The notes under the pieces are model-generated. The model did not search any database, had not been told where the DNA came from, and was given only the letters and a program-made list of their open reading frames with translations. A stretch of DNA of 64,000 bases, taken from positions 62,001-126,000 of the forward strand of contig JARKIF010000015.1 of the NCBI GenBank assembly GCA_029378245.1, given 5' to 3'. This document shows, piece after piece, positions 48,120 through 59,600 of this stretch. The translations under genes and the position numbers were made by a program. The stretch's first letter is position 1; the number at the start of each line of letters is the position of its first letter. The stretch comes from Roridomyces roridus. Lineage: Eukaryota; Basidiomycota; Agaricomycetes; Agaricales; Mycenaceae.

Positions 48120-49988
48120 CCTGTATAAGTACCAGTCCTTCTCGTCGAATACATTATCTGTTCTTCCTCTCACAAAAGTTCCGAAGAGCGGCGACCCTTG
48201 GGATATCCCTACTGATGAAATCTTGTGGTAAATCTGGTACTACCACGAATAGGAAGTGATACAAGTTTAGTTCGGTCAGCGTGAGATTCAATGTTCAACA
48301 GTCACCACCCAATTCGGCGAAAGCGAGGATGCTACCAGTCGAAAGATGATGTACACCGAGGCTAGATCCACCGGCATTGTCCACTGGCACCGAGGAATCT
48401 TTCAACCCACTGTGGTATCAGTATAATCAGTGGTCGTCCTTCCTCCCTCGTTCTCTATATACCTCACGCATATATATGTTGTACTTGTATGCGTAGAATA
48501 TACAGTCCGATGCGTCGCGAATCTTTGGGCTTTGTGATCATGAGTTAGCCTTGGTGGGACGCGATCGCACGGATAAAAAAAACACAGTCTGAGTCGTCCG
48601 CCGCATGACACGATGAGGAGTCGAACCTCGAACCTCGCGCGCCGGCACCCTCGTCAGCACGAATCACGAGCGCGCTGCATGAAACGGGTTGACGACGGTG
48701 GTTTCGGAACACATTGGCGTCTTTCATGTAGTCTCTCACCTCAGCCAATGTGGGCTGACCTAAATTGTTAAATTCAGCAAAAGTTAAACCATTGACAACC
48801 CCGTGGGACTCATGCATGAGCGAGGCAGGAGTCGAACCTGCGTCCGCCTGGGCGGCTGTAATGCTCTGCGTGTGGGATCATGAGTTACGCCTGATTCACT
48901 GAGTATAGACCTGGGCATCGACCTAAGCACTCAGTACTGGATGGGGAGACTGGGCGAGATCCATCCCAGTACTACGCACGCGCAGATGGGTGACATTGGA
49001 GGAGTGCCCGCGGCCGGAGGTAGGACGAAAAAATGAGGGGAAGCAAAGGTAAAAACGCACTCTCGATAATCTGCGCATGTAGACAGGAGGAGTCGAACCT
49101 CAGGACGAGTTCGATACTCGGCCAGTGTAGTCCACAGAATACAAGCACAGCCGGTAAGTCATAATAGAGTGCTGACGAAGGACGCGAGGGAAGACTGGAA
49201 CTCATAAACGTCTCGGTATGATCAAAATGCCGATACCCAGGTCCCAAAGTGGACGAGGTCAGGAAGTGCGCAGTGGCAGCGCAGCCGACGTTGGTAGCAG
49301 GAGATCATCGGGGCAGGCAGCCTGTGCAGAATGAATTTCGACAAGACAAGTCTGTGGTTTGGAGTTGAGTGCGTCGGAATGCGGAAGGCGCCATGACGAA
49401 TGAACGCTTCGAAGGGAATTTGATGAACAGATGGCGGAGTGACCGTGACTCGACGGAACGACGGCCGAAGAGACAACGAAGAGACAATATGAGCCCGACG
49501 CGCAGCAAGTTGTCCGTGTTAAGCCATGGCCAAAAGAGCGCAAGCCGGGAATGTCGGGTGTGCTGAAACTCGGAACATATACAGCTTTTACCGCCGGGAT
49601 GTGTGTCGTTTTAACAGCTTGTCGGCCGAGAAGAATCATGACAGAGTCTCGATTGACTAACCCATCATAGCGATTTGATGGGCTGATGGCTGGGATTGGC
49701 TACCTCTATCACTGAAACTATGTACTCAGGGCATGGGGGAGGGGCTATTAATGATTTGTGCCTCTACAGAATTTGGATAGAGTCCGGAGTTAGCGAGCAA
49801 TAGGTCCATCAGTAGCCATCAAACCTAGTCATGACTAAGTCAATCGAGACTCTGGTTCAAGAATGAGACTGTATTGGTGGAGAGTGCGTGAGAAATTGAT
49901 GGAAGGCGCTGCGGAGCTTGTGATCCACTCCCATCCCTTTTTAAGAGCGGCCTCGCTCTCGACATCACCCCGCTCTCTCTCTCTCGCC
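48120..49988. other. Intergenic with tRNA-like repeats
   Basis: About 1.9 kb. The 48.53-49.10 kb part holds several tRNA-like segments (separate entry). The remainder is unremarkable; the last 50 bases are the CT-rich promoter of the SPFH gene. Confidence 0.6.
48530..49105 (-). repeat. Cluster of tRNA-like / SINE-like segments
   Basis: Three minus-strand B-box cores read GGTTCGACTCC, at about 48617-48627, 48829-48839 and 49089-49099. The middle one has a perfect five-pair T-stem (GCAGG/CCTGC). The block GATCATGAGTTA occurs at about 48537 and 48885. No complete acceptor or anticodon stems fold around them. They are better explained as tRNA-derived repeats than as working tRNA genes. Confidence 0.45.
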
Positions 49989-51446
49989 ATGTCCACTCAA
50001 AACGGTATCGACCGCAAAGACCGCATCCCCTCGCCGTCGGGGAGCAGCTCGCGCGACCACGTTGTCGACCACCACGCTGCGAATGGTGCGTCCTCTTGTC
50101 TGTGTGGCATGGGTCCAGCTGACTCTACTGGGTACTTGCAGTGACGGACGAGCCTCTCGCTGGATCACGGCGTACTGTCGACCCCTCGAAGCACATCATC
50201 ACCGTCCAGCCGATTAAGAAGGCGGAGATGCAGGTGCGTGTGCTAGCCTCGCGACCTTCACGCTCTAACGAGTCCACTCGGTAGCCCTCGTATGCGCAGG
50301 ATTTGGGTCTCGGGGAGGTGAGTCTCTGACTCTATGTGATTTCGGCCTTCGCATGGGGCGAGAGCGCAGGATTCTCTCACCATCGTGAGACGTCTTGGAG
50401 CCGGAATAGACCCGCCCTCGCCCCATCCGAGGCCCGAGTCGCTCTACTTCTCCTCTCTGACGACGCATCAAATAGGTCACCCACGGCCTCTACGGCTCGC
50501 TGCTCAACGGCCTCGGCAGCATCGTCGGCGTCTGCGGCATGATCCCCTGCTGTCCCTTCCCCAATCCCTTCCGCGAGGTCCAACAAGGCTCGGTCGGACT
50601 CGTCTCGCGTTTCGGACAGTTCTACAAGTCCGTCGACCCCGGGCTGGTCCAGGTCAACGTATGCACCGAGTCTCTCAAGGTCGTAGAAGTGAGGATCCAG
50701 ATTAGTCCTATTGGGAGGCAGAGCGTCATGTGCGTCTTCATCTACCACTTCCCCTTCCCCTCCCACATCATGCTTGTTACAGTACACGGGACAACGTCAA
50801 CGTCGAAATCGACTCGGTCATCTACTACCAAATCACCAACCCCTACCGTTCCGCCTTTGGCATCTCAGACCTACGCACGGCCCTCATCGAGCGCGCACAA
50901 ACAACGCTTCGGCACGTCGTCGGTGCACGCGCTGTCCAATCCGTCGTCACCGAACGTGAAGCCATCGCGTTCGAAATCGCCGAGATTGTCGGGGACGTGG
51001 CGGACAAGTGGGGTGTGGCAATTGAGGGTATCTTGATCAAGGATATCGTGTTTAGCGCCGAGGTGCAAGCGAGTTTGAGCTCGGCGGCGCAGCAGAAGCG
51101 GTTGGGTGAGAGTAAGGTTATCGCTGCGAGGGCTGAAGTGGACAGTGCGCGGTTGATGAGGCAGGCGGCGGATATTTTGGCTAGTCCGGCGGCGATGCAG
51201 ATTAGGCAGTTGGAGGCTCGTGAGTGTCTGCCTTTTGTGGACTCTTCTTCGTGGTTGACGACGATTTTTTCAGTGCAAGCGATGGCGAAATCTGGCAACA
51301 GCAAGGTTATCTTTGTGCCGATGCAGTTGCAGTCGGACGTTGTCGGGCAGCTTGCTGCGTCTGGCTCTGGGTCGGGGAGCACGGCGGGTGAGGGGAGCGA
51401 TGCCGTTGGGCGGATGGCGTTGTTGGGGAGTATGGCGAATATGTGA
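49989..51446 (+). CDS. SPFH-domain (stomatin/prohibitin-like) protein
   Basis: Six exons (49989-50085, 50142-50233, 50285-50317, 50476-50729, 50783-51219, 51274-51446) give 361 residues. A short hydrophobic, Cys-containing hairpin-like segment (SIVGVCGMIPCCPFP) precedes the SPFH domain (VQQGSVGLVSRFGQFYKSVD). The domain continues through TRDNVNVEIDSVIYYQITNP to the helical AEVQASLSSAAQQKR region. A Gly/Ser-rich tail ends the protein. Stomatin-type proteins scaffold membrane microdomains and bind lipids and channels. The hairpin plus CC motif, a possible palmitoylation site, suggests attachment to the cytosolic face of the plasma membrane. Five phase-consistent introns support the model. Confidence 0.92.
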
Positions 51447-52445
51447 GGGCGGCACTCTCGACATGACGGCGACCCTACTCTTTCACCGACTGCGCTATGA
51501 TCGATCCTCTATCACCTCCTCCCTCCCTGACCGACTCCTTTCTCACCTCTACTTCCACGACAATGACGATGATACGATGCTCACCTCACCGCCCCTTCTT
51601 TGTACGACTACGACCCCATCCATGTATTATCTTACGACTGTTTTCAGTACGTGTGTTATTCTATGCATATTTCGATATAGTCGACGTTCCGAGAGAGTCG
51701 CAGAAATGGCGCCCGACGGTGTCTTGAAGTCGAGGTCTGTGTCAAGCACGCACCCAAGATGACCTCTCCGCTCACCACTCTCATGCTGATCGTCGAGCGC
51801 TGTCCAAATGGACTCACCGCAGCACTCTGCACGATAGGGCGCTGGGAACGGTCCCGGTATTCTCGCCCGCAAGGAAAGTTCCTCACTCTCCCATGTCCCG
51901 GGTAAATTCGGAATGCAGCTTCGACGTTCGGGAGTGCAGACTGGGGAGATGGGAGAATTTGGTGGCCAAAAGAAAATGGAAAATTGAGGCACGGCATGAC
52001 TTGCCAGGCCCGGGTCGAACGGGAGCAGACGGGCGTCGAATCCATCACAGTCGTGCTTCTTCGAGCAATGGTGCTGGTGCCGTTGGAGGAAGCTCCGCTG
52101 GGCTGGGATGGGCATCGTTCTGTTTTGGAGTCGTGTGGGTTTGTGATTCTCTTTCCGTGTCATTCGCATACCTAAGTGTCACCCTCTAAGTTCTGTTCTC
52201 TTATTTATTCAATGAGAATGCAAAGAAATCGATTTCAGCGATAGCATTTGCCTCAAGCGTTGTTGTTTTTTGATATCGACCCAGTTTCTATCCCACGCAG
52301 GTCCAACCTAGAACATCGAAGTAGCCCATGCCATTCTCATTAACCCACTTCCAGCAGTAGATATTTATTAGATTGTTCCAGTATCCTATCCTATCCAGCA
52401 TTGTCCTCGGCCTGTCTACGCAGAGCCCATCTCCGTCACCTTCGA
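51447..52445. other. Intergenic, no confident gene
   Basis: About 1 kb. A weak tRNA-like T-arm (minus strand, near 52000-52040) is visible but was not called. Other frames lack domains. Confidence 0.5.
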
Positions 52446-53101
52446 TCAGTTGGATTGCGTCTTTTGGGAAGCCGCGGCGTTCTGATTCCATAATCAGGTG
52501 TGTACAAGGCGAGGAACGGAGGGTGAGACGTACAGTCGTAGTGGACCCAGACGAAGCTGCGTTATTGCCCTGCGACTCATTCAATTAATGTCGGGCATGG
52601 TGAACACAACGAATGGGATGCTCACGTTTGCCGAGCTGGCGTTATTGCTATTCAGGCCAAGCCCCGCAGCCTGGCATTGAGCGCCGACTTGGCTACCGGC
52701 TGTGTCCACGGCTGCCAATATAGACTAATACAACATCCGTCAATCCTCCTGTGTGGATGAGGACCAGGCAAAACGCACCTTGAGCTCATCCAGCTGTTCG
52801 CTGACCGCTTGGTCGTTACTACTACGCGTTAGTATATGGTTACAAAATCGACAAAGAACAAAAGAAACGAACCTCTGGATGTTATCCAAAGCGGTGATGG
52901 CCACACCTGTGAGTTGACCGGCGAGGCCTGCCGAGTCGCACTGAACATCGGGCATCAGTCTAAGAGACAAAGCAGGTTTGTAAGTACACGCACCGCAGAG
53001 CTGAAGAGATCTTGCGAGTTGGCGCGGGGGAGGGGAGCAGCCGTTGTCAAGACGGAGGCAGAAATGGCCGCGAGAAGTGTGAGAGAGACGTGGAAGTGCA
53101 T
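52446..53101 (-). CDS. Small secreted Ser/Ala/Asn-rich protein
   Basis: Six exons (53101-52994, 52940-52873, 52821-52779, 52724-52626, 52569-52534, 52481-52446) give 129 residues, all phases consistent. The signal peptide is MHFHVSLTLLAAISASVLTTA. The mature protein has just two Cys (SACDSAGLAGQ and GAQCQAAG), an alpha-helical middle (SEQLDELKSILAAVDTAG) and a Ser/Asn/Thr-rich tail with N-glycosylation-like sites. The family is unknown to me. A TATA-like GTATAAAAC lies on the minus strand near 53215. Small secreted proteins of this type are common in saprotrophic basidiomycetes. Confidence 0.75.
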
Positions 53102-54863
53102 TGTAGTAGGAAGTTGGAAGTGGTTAAAGGGTAAATGTGAAGAGGAAAATGAGTTGGTTGAAGAACGTCGAAGGAGGACCAAGCCTGTGGTGAGAAGACG
53201 TTGACTCTGCTGGGTTTTATACATGAGGAGGATGGATCCGCGGCGAGCGCGTGGCTGCTGTAGCTGCTTGGTAACGGCAGGGAATCAAAACCATTCCGTG
53301 AGTGGGCCGAATATCCGGTGCCGAATTCCCTTTGATGGCGGAGCGACGCTGCTGGAATTAGATCGAAGAGTCGTTTGGATTGAGTAGTGTCAGATTCGCC
53401 TGCGTGGGTTGTATGGGACATGATATATGATACTTGGTGAGCAATTCGCCAGTCCAAGTCGATTGAATGCGCACCCGGGCATGCGAAAAAAGTTGGAACT
53501 CAATCAAAGATCTGCGTTCAGTTACCAGTCTGTCGTTCCACAGTGGTTGTCGCCGTGACAAGGAGAGATCGGGATGGGACGGGATGAAACCTTTGAATCG
53601 TTCGCGTGTGGGGGTGCAGCATGCAGAGGATGGATACATGTAGTGCGGGAGACGACTGTTGCCTCGTCCAAGTTCAAGAACACAGGTGGCGGCGGAGAGT
53701 GTGTAGGAGGGACATGTTGAACGGAGTCTGTAATAATGCTGAGCGTTGACCCGACGAAGTCTCCAAGAGATATCTCTGGAATGACGATGGCGAAAGAATG
53801 GCAGTCTTGACTCTCCCGATCAAAGCATTCGTTGTCAGATGGGAGGACTGGATCCGTCTATGACGGCAGTTCCAGCGCCGAATCAGGGCTATGGAAGAGG
53901 ATTCGAGCCGCGAGGACACACAAGTTTTGAATCTAGCAGAAGTCCTGCACGGCCCACGGGAGTGATCGTATCGAAATGGAGTCTTCTGCCGCATGGCTGT
54001 GAGAACCACTGAGAAAAAGACCATATCCAAGTGTTCAAATCACAGTAGTTATGACGGCCAGAGTCGAAGGTAGGCAAGCAACAGATTTCCGAGATGAAGG
54101 CGACTCGCGAGAGGTGCAAGAGAGGTGTGAGTCATTGTGGCTGTGATGCCTGATCATGATGGCCGAACATCCGGCTCCAGTGACGCGTCTCCTGCCTTCC
54201 ACTCTCATCTCATCATCGTCCAGCTTCTAGACGTCCCCTCTCTACAATCCTTGTCCTTCCCGAGCTCAGGCCCACTTTCGACAGACTATCAAATCAACTG
54301 CTGGGTGCAAGCTGGGTTGAAGCTGGGTGCCCGTGAATCGAGCACCAAATGCTCAAAAAAGTCGGATCGACGGGAAATGATTGAGGTTCCGTACAAGGCT
54401 CAAGGCTCAGTGAATGCCGAGGCATTTCTGTAACAGTTCGGATCATGATTCTCCGAAGCTGAATTTAATCAATGCAGAAAAAGTTCGAAAAGCACCATAT
54501 GATGACCAGGCGCCGAATTGAACAGGCTTCCTAGCAGACTGTCCTGTAGTGCGGTGGCAAACCAGGCGTATCCAAAACGACTCAAGGTAGCCCTAAATCT
54601 GTATTCCTGAAGTTGGAGTGTCGGTACATGTGTGCAGTGGGAACTTCGACTCGGTCCCAGTGTCCGCTGCGTAGGCCAAAAGTGTTACCGTAACTGCCGA
54701 TATGACCTGCTGAGTCGAACGTGAGATCACAGCGTGTGGATGCATCTGGCAGTTGAGTTAGTCGAAAGGTCCAGGGACCCAAAACAAAAGGTGATCCGCG
54801 GACTTCGGTTATCCGATTTGGCTCTGTTTGATCTCGGGCCGGCAAGCCTTGCTTCCTCCCACC
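53102..54863. other. Intergenic, no confident gene
   Basis: About 1.8 kb between divergently transcribed genes. Short frames with no domain. Probably holds both promoters. Confidence 0.6.
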
Positions 54864-55590
54864 ATGCCACTCATCGACCCGCTGAGCTCCGCGTCCCAGA
54901 CCCTAACCTCTGCCGGCCTCATCAGTTCCATCCTCCCTCCTTTCCAACCCTCGGCCCTCCTCACCGTCCTCCTTCCCTCAGGCGCCGCTGCGCTCGGCGC
55001 GGAAGTCGCACTCTCCGAAACTGTGGAGCCGCCTGGAATCGCCGTCGCCGCAGCGCCCACAGAGGCAGACGTCACCGCTGCAGGCCTAGTCAAGAATGAG
55101 ACGCGCTACACACTCGCGATGCTCGACCCCGATGCACCTAGTGGTGCCAATCCGACGAGTAGGAGTTTTCTGCATTGGGTCGTACGTCGTTGCGCTTGGT
55201 GTTCTTTTTCCCTCATTGTGTGCGGTACAGGTAACGGGACTCATGCCCGCTGATGACCTCGCGGCTGCTGCTACGCACCCCGAACGTAAGGCGAACGACC
55301 CTCAATATCGCGGTCCCGGACCATGGAAGGGGAGTGGGGTACACCGATATAGTGCGTCATGGAAAAAATCATTCTTGACTTCCCCACCTCATCCGTCTCG
55401 CACAGCCTTTGCACTCTTCCGCGAACCCCCAAACTTCTCGCTGCCCGACGACGCCCCAGAGCGCATGAACGGCTGTGCGCCCGACGATCCTGTTCCTCGA
55501 CGTCCTTGGAGTGTTGCGGCGTTCCTGGAGCGGAACCCCGAGCTCGAACTTGTTGGGGCGACGTTCTATCTCATCCGTGCTGAAGAGTAG
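54864..55590 (+). CDS. PEBP-like protein
   Basis: Three exons (54864-55181, 55231-55351, 55406-55590) give 207 residues. The phosphatidylethanolamine-binding protein signature is present: [13 protein letters not shown] at residues 82-94, FLHWVVTGL over the first splice, and GSGVHRYTFALFREP over the second. These form the anion-binding pocket of the family. There is no signal peptide. Members act as lipid-binding regulators or, in yeast, carboxypeptidase inhibitors. The exact role is unclear. A partial duplication of the gene end lies downstream. Confidence 0.9.
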
Positions 55591-56078
55591 GACGTGAAAT
55601 ATCTTCTGTGTGTAAGAACAATGCATTGTGTAAACCTGCCTCCAGAACCGGTAACTCGAGAACTCGATAGCGGATGGTCCGCGCCTGTCCACCGTATATG
55701 CTCATTTTCCGTCCTCCACTGGATAGCCCGTTCGATTCGGGATTGAGGCATAGGTGCCGAGCACCTTTGGGTTCACTTTTTGTGGTCTCCGCAGCTTGTC
55801 CCGTCTAGCTCGATATGAAGTTTTGAACCTTAACAGACTCTTCCTGGAATACTCACACATCCATCTTGCTTTTTTCCGTTCCTTCTTGAAAATGATGCTG
55901 GGTAAGAACAACGGCGGCAGTACACTACCGGGTGACGTTCTAGCTCATTCCTGCTGAATAGTAGCACGTGCGAATTTGTTCTGCATGTAGCAAAGGATAG
56001 CCCGTTCGATTCGGGATCGAGGCATAAATAAGCCTTGCGGTATTTGTTTTGTCTCTGCCTCTGCGCAGCTTCGAATCC
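55553..56078. repeat. Partial duplication of the PEBP 3' end, with T-arm-like core
   Basis: Copy 1 (55553-55805) covers the last PEBP codons and 3' flank; copy 2 (about 55929-56078) resembles it but lacks about 100 bases in the middle. The shared block GACGTTCTA(T/G)CTCAT...GCTGAA(G/T)AGTAG is followed by the 32-base block at 55721-55752 and 55995-56026, which differs at one base. That block contains CCCGTTCGATTCGGG, a perfect T-arm-like hairpin. Confidence 0.7.
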
Positions 56079-56697
56079 AGGATTGACCATCGATACTACC
56101 TCAGGTAGACGACATCCTATTGAGAGAAGTGGGGCTAAAAGTAATATTCGATACCTAACTACGACAGGAACGAATGTTTATCTATTATACAAAGGAGAGC
56201 TGTCACGTGTATCATGAGCGAGCCAATCGGAATGCTTCTTTGTCTCGAGACAAACATTCGGTAATCAACAGACCCTCCTTTGTACTACTACCTCTTACTT
56301 CTTCCTCGCGTCTTTGCGCGTCTTGCCGCGTTCTATCGACGCAGGCCCCTTGGAAAACATGTTCAACTTGACTACCTGCCTGCCTTGAGCACCTGTCCGA
56401 CGCGCACAACCTCTGGATACCGGAACGACGTGACGACTTACAATAGCCCGAAGTAAATGTCTAAAGTACGCTGTATACCTCTCCCTGTCCAATATATGAG
56501 CCCTCTGGCTCGCGTTCCTCCCTCCTACCACCTCCCCTTGCTGAGATGCTGCCCCACCAAACCCCGATTCCCCTGGAGTCACCAAACAGGGCGGTATCTG
56601 TTTTTTTTTGCTTGCTCTCGCTCTTCCTCCGGCACCCATGCATGCCTGGAGGCTCGGACTCATCTTTCTAGCCGTTGTGTGCATCTTCTCAACTCAA

Positions 56698-59600
56698 ATG
56701 TACGTCGTCCGCTGCCCGCCCCAACCGCTCTCATCTTTTTAGGTCTCCCGCTTCGTCCTCATCCTCGCTTGCCCAACGACATCCCCGCCAAATCCGCAGA
56801 GCCCGAAACGATGCGAACGCACCCCTCTACGTCGACCGCAGCCCACGACGCGCCGCACTTCATGACATCGGAAATTTGCCAGGTCCATTGCAACTCGAAG
56901 GAGGGCCAGAGCCCAATCGTGCAGCTCTACGAGACGCGGACCGTGAACGTCAGCTGGCGCTCCAAGAGTCACCGAGTCGTCGCCGACGTCGTGTTCCTCA
57001 GGACCAGGGAGGGACGGGGAATGAGAATCGGGAACCGTCACCGACACCGGCCTCCCGAAACCGCGTTCCTCAGGTACGTGGACCGTGTGCCACCTTCTCC
57101 AATCGCTCAACAGATGTTTTTCAGCCCGCTTTCGCAGGCGTTGGCACGCCACCCGAGTCTCAGGCGCCCCCGAGTAGACGTGCTGCCGCTCAGAGAGAAC
57201 GGCGCCAGCGTGAAGCAAACGCCGGTGCTGCTGCTCAGCCCGAACAACCTCCACCTCTGCCAAATGCACGCTCTATTGCACAGCGGCAGCGACGAGAACG
57301 CGAGCAGTTACAGCGAGAGCAACAACAGCAGCAAGCGGGTCCGGCCAACCAGCTGCTGACACCCCCTGCAACGAATCGAGCGGCAGAGCGTAGACCAGCA
57401 GGTATAGTTCATTTCACCAGCTCAATGCAAATCTAAATTGGCTGCTTCAGCGCGTCGTCATCCTGCGACACCACCTGTCGATCAACAGCAGGGTCCTCCA
57501 CGAGCCGGTTCACCACCGCCGCGTCGCCGAGGACGTCGACGGCAGCTTCCACCAGCGCGCCGGCCTTACGAAGAACCTGAGGGGCGGCATGATCTCGGGC
57601 GCATGGACGTCGAATGTCGGCATTGCGGAGCGCTGCACTGGATGGCCGAAAAGGTCTCCAACTCCTCGCTCACCAGCCCCAAATTCGGCATGTGCTGTAA
57701 CCACGGCAAAGTCGTTTTGGACGACCTCGAGGACCTGCCGGCGGACCTGACCGAGCTCTATTCGGGTGACAGCGCGCAGGCGAAGGAGTTCCGCAAAAAC
57801 ATGGCGCAGTACAACACCGCCCTCTCCTTCACCTCCCTCGGCGTCACTGAGGATCGCAGCATCAACAACGGTGGCGGGCCTCCCATTTTTCGTATCCACG
57901 GTGAGCTCTGTCATCGGGCAGGCGCTCTGCTACCATCTCCCGGGCAACGACCGACATATGCTCAGCTCTACATCTACGAGCCTCAGGCCGCCCTCGACCA
58001 CCGCATGCAGAGCAACAGCAATCTCCGTCGGGAAACCATGGAGCTGCTGCAGCGCGTCATCAAGGAGACCCATCAGTATGCGCCGCTATTCAAGCATTCT
58101 TACGAGGTCCTCGCCAACGCTGCAGACGACGTTTCGGTTCGTTTGCGCGTTGCCCCCGGTGTGCACGCGCGAAGGGGGAATCTTCCGACGGCCAACGAGG
58201 TTGCTGTCATTCTGCCAAACCAGCCGTCTTCGGAGCCTCGCGACATCATCCTCCGGCGGCGCAATGGACCTTTGATGCGCATCAGCGAGCTCCATCCTGC
58301 ATATACGCCCCTCTACTATGTTCTTCTCTTTCCTCACGGCGAGAACGGCTGGCACGAGGAACTCAAGGTCGACGAGGACAAGCCTCACCCCGCACGTATC
58401 ACTCAGACTCGCTATGTTGCCCACCGACTGCAGGTCAGACGAAACAAGCCGATGACAATCCTGCAGGGCTGCCGACTGCTTTAACGGTATATGGTAGACA
58501 TGTGGGCAACGGCGGATCAGAACCGGCTCAACTACATTCGCTTCAATCAGCCGAAGCTGCGCGCAGAGCTCTACAGCGGATTGGAGGATGCCATCCATGC
58601 CGACGACGAAAACATGGATCTCAACAGTCTCGGGAAGCGTGTCGTCTTGCCGTCCAGCTACATCGGCGGTCCACGGCACATGGGCCAGCGCTTCCAGGAC
58701 TCGATGGCGATAGCCCGCTATTACCGAACCGTCGACCTCTTCATCACCGTGACTACTAACCCCGACTGGCCGGAGATCACGCGCGAGCTGCTCCCTGGGC
58801 AGTATCCGTCTGACCGTCCTGACCTCATCGCACGCGTGTTCCAAATGAAGAAAGAAGCCATCATTGCCGACATCTACAAGAACGGCGTATTCGGGCGGGC
58901 TGTAGCATATGTCTACACTGTCGAGTTTCAGAAGCGCGGGCTTCCTCACATCCACCTCTTGGTCTTCTTGGAGCAAGGCCAGAAGCTGCTCACCCCGGAG
59001 GACATCGACACCGCGATTTGGGCGCGTTGGCCTGATCCAGACACCCAGCCGCTGCTCTTTGCGACGGTGAAGAAATGCATGGTCCACGGTCCCTGCGGCG
59101 CCGCCAATCGTCGTTCCCCGTGCATGGACGGTGATCGCTGCACCAAGCGCTTCCCGAAGGCCTTCACCGATCGCACCGTCATGGACGACAACGGCTATCC
59201 TCAATATTACCGTCCGAATGACGGGCGCGCTTACGACATCGGAGGTGTCATGGTGGACAACTCCTGGATTATCCCGTACAGCCCTTACTTCTCAGCTAAA
59301 TACGACTGCCACATCAACGTGGAGTGCGCTGTTTCCCTCGGATCGTTCAAGTACGCGTTCAAATACATCCAGAAGGGCGGTGACGTTGCTGGACTGGAGA
59401 CGCGAAACAAACGTGATGAGGTCACCCGGTGGATCGAGGGTCGCTACCTCTCGGCTGCAGAGTCTGCTTGGCGCATCCTGCACTTTGACACACATGACCA
59501 GGTGCCGAATGTTGTTCGCTTGCAGGTATTTCTTCCCTCTCTTCTCATGCTTCCTCGCGCTTTGTTGATTTCATTCTCAGGTGCATCTTCCTGGGCAGCA

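Noticed and set aside
48829..48900. Functional tRNA gene
   Set aside because: The T-arm is perfect, but no complementary acceptor strand or five-pair anticodon stem can be drawn, so it was listed as a repeat.
51990..52045. Possible tRNA-like T-arm on the minus strand
   Set aside because: Only a four-pair T-stem is seen; acceptor and anticodon arms do not form, and no copy elsewhere in the window is similar enough.
58086..59204. 372-codon open frame on the minus strand
   Set aside because: It is antisense to the Helitron Rep domain in GC-rich coding sequence and has no family features; a shadow of the sense frame.
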